A DNA stretch of 64,000 nt from Ascarosepion bandense (Eukaryota > Mollusca > Cephalopoda > Sepiida > Sepiidae): NCBI GenBank assembly GCA_037127315.1, contig JBBBDQ010001688.1, positions 360,001 through 424,000 on the forward strand, written 5' to 3'. A model generated the notes under the pieces. That model was not told where the DNA came from. It ran no database searches and was given only the letters and a program-made list of their open reading frames with translations. Every line of letters starts with the position of its first letter. The stretch's first letter is position 1. Shown piece after piece: positions 63,129-64,000 of the stretch. The position numbers and the translations under genes were made by a program.

Positions 63129-63716
63129 TTTTCTCGACAGGCTCCAAAGGAGAATCTGTAATGTGATTGGTCCCGACTTAACAGTACAACTCCAATCACT
63201 TTCCCATCTGCGGGACATGGCTTCCCTCTGTCTCTTCTATAAATATTTTCATGGCTTCTGCTCTGACGAACTTAGGTTACTGGTGCCCTCTAAACACAAA
63301 AATTTACTCGGGTAACCAAAATGGCAACAAGGTCCCACCCTTTTACAGTTCAATCAACCAAATGCAGGCGAAAATTTTTCTTTCTCGCGCTTCCTCCTGT
63401 GGAACTCCCTTCCATATACCTGCTTTCCTGACGGCTACAACCTCCGGGAATTTAAATGCAAAGTCAATTCCCATCTCATATCCACTTCATTCCAGCTCTT
63501 TCTACATCACCCTGAGTATCTTGTTCTTTCCCTTTCTCTCTACCTTCGCAACTGTCTTCACACCTGTGTTCACATCCTTTTCTTGCCATTTCTCTTTCAC
63601 CCCCTGTAGCTGGTTCGTCTTTGTCTTCACTCTCCTCCTGCCTAAAACTTTAACTCTCTTATGTAGCCCCCTGCACATCAATGGTGGTACCGCCTTGCTT
63701 GGGGTGAAATGATAAA
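63129..63716 (+). pseudogene. LINE-A 3' end, 5'-truncated
   Basis: 'RLQRRICNVIGPDLTVQLQS', 'LSHLRDMASLCLFYKYFHGF', 'CSDELR' in frame, then with frameshifts 'LWNSLPYTCFPDGYNLREFK', the serine/phenylalanine-rich tail and the 3' end 'gccttgcttggggtgaaatg' plus an A-run. This is the most complete LINE-A 3' end and defines it for the relics elsewhere. Its 5' truncation abuts the mariner at 63128/63129. Confidence 0.85.
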
Positions 63717-64000
63717 AAAGAGCATGTTCGCCTTAATTTTCAACAGGAATTCTTTGTCCTTCAGCTGCGTAGTTGTTTTATTTTATTTTAATGTTTTTTA
63801 ATAACGTAGTGCAGTAAAATTCCCCGCGAAAACACTTTCTTTGGCACGAAATCCAACATATTTAACGGTATGAAAAAACAAAAATGTTTATACTTCGTAG
63901 CACTGAAATCGAACTTGCTTATTACACTTATTACACTTCTTTATAGATGCGTTACCATCTGAAACTACAAGAACGCAGTTCTGGAAACGCCATCTGTTGA
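63717..64000. other. unassigned stretch
   Basis: Nothing recognised; the expected continuation of the mariner N-terminus was not found here. Confidence 0.4.

Overview
This 64 kb window is AT-rich, repeat-saturated animal DNA with no host gene I can recognise. There are no spliced exons, rRNA or clean tRNA genes. Coding-like sequence consists almost entirely of broken pieces of reverse transcriptases, transposases and one LTR-element pol. The mix of abundant (TA)n arrays, tRNA-derived SINEs, RTE/CFDP2-like LINE pieces, Penelope-like elements (PLEs) with GIY-YIG domains, mariners and small Helitron-like elements suggests a marine invertebrate. A cephalopod such as an octopus is my best guess, by inference only.

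Layout. 1-6 kb: Helitron-like end, RTE-type LINE tail, first SINE-1 copies, an ~120-bp satellite (3.8-5.1 kb) and a dispersed repeat carrying a nested tRNA-derived SINE. 6-10 kb: one internally deleted endonuclease/RT LINE (LINE-A, minus strand). 10-17 kb: SINE-1 copies, a 0.95-kb polypyrimidine minisatellite, an RTE-type LINE tail ending in (TTC)n, and a Helitron-like element. 17-24.5 kb: mariner-like tandem pieces, an 82-bp satellite, then inverted-repeat units built around (TA)n arrays. 24.5-33.5 kb: LINE tails, two PLEs (one with inverted terminal repeats, one with an internal 33-bp amplification), and a mariner relic. 33.5-41 kb: dispersed repeats, TTTC tract, a mariner deletion derivative and a 41-42-bp satellite. 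41.4-44.4 kb: a Ty3/gypsy-type pol relic with its 3' LTR. 44-51 kb: PLE tail, 118-bp satellite, hairpin, a satellite made from an RT coding fragment, an LTR-like repeat zone and a short LINE-derived retroposon. 51-56.5 kb: LINE-A RT relic, nested SINEs and a 261-bp satellite. 56.5-64 kb: palindromes, a 2.3-kb purine tract, ribozyme-bearing SINEs, RTE tail, mariner and LINE-A tail.

The most notable signal is a series of hammerhead-ribozyme-like motifs. They carry CUGANGA, a stem II, GAAA, a short stem III, a UH cleavage site and a matching stem I. They occur in several unrelated sequence contexts: (i) a short tRNA-derived SINE that ends in (TA)n, with 5-6 copies of differing integrity; (ii) the terminal repeats of a GIY-YIG PLE; (iii) several head-to-head units beside (TA)n arrays. 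Some copies keep the complete core and others show the exact lesion that should inactivate them.

These elements work together as a retrotransposition community. LINE-A and RTE-type LINEs could supply machinery for SINEs and for the short LINE-derived retroposons that share LINE-A's 3' end. PLEs with ribozymes in their terminal repeats may be the source of ribozyme motifs that short non-autonomous elements also carry. None of the protein-coding copies here looks intact.
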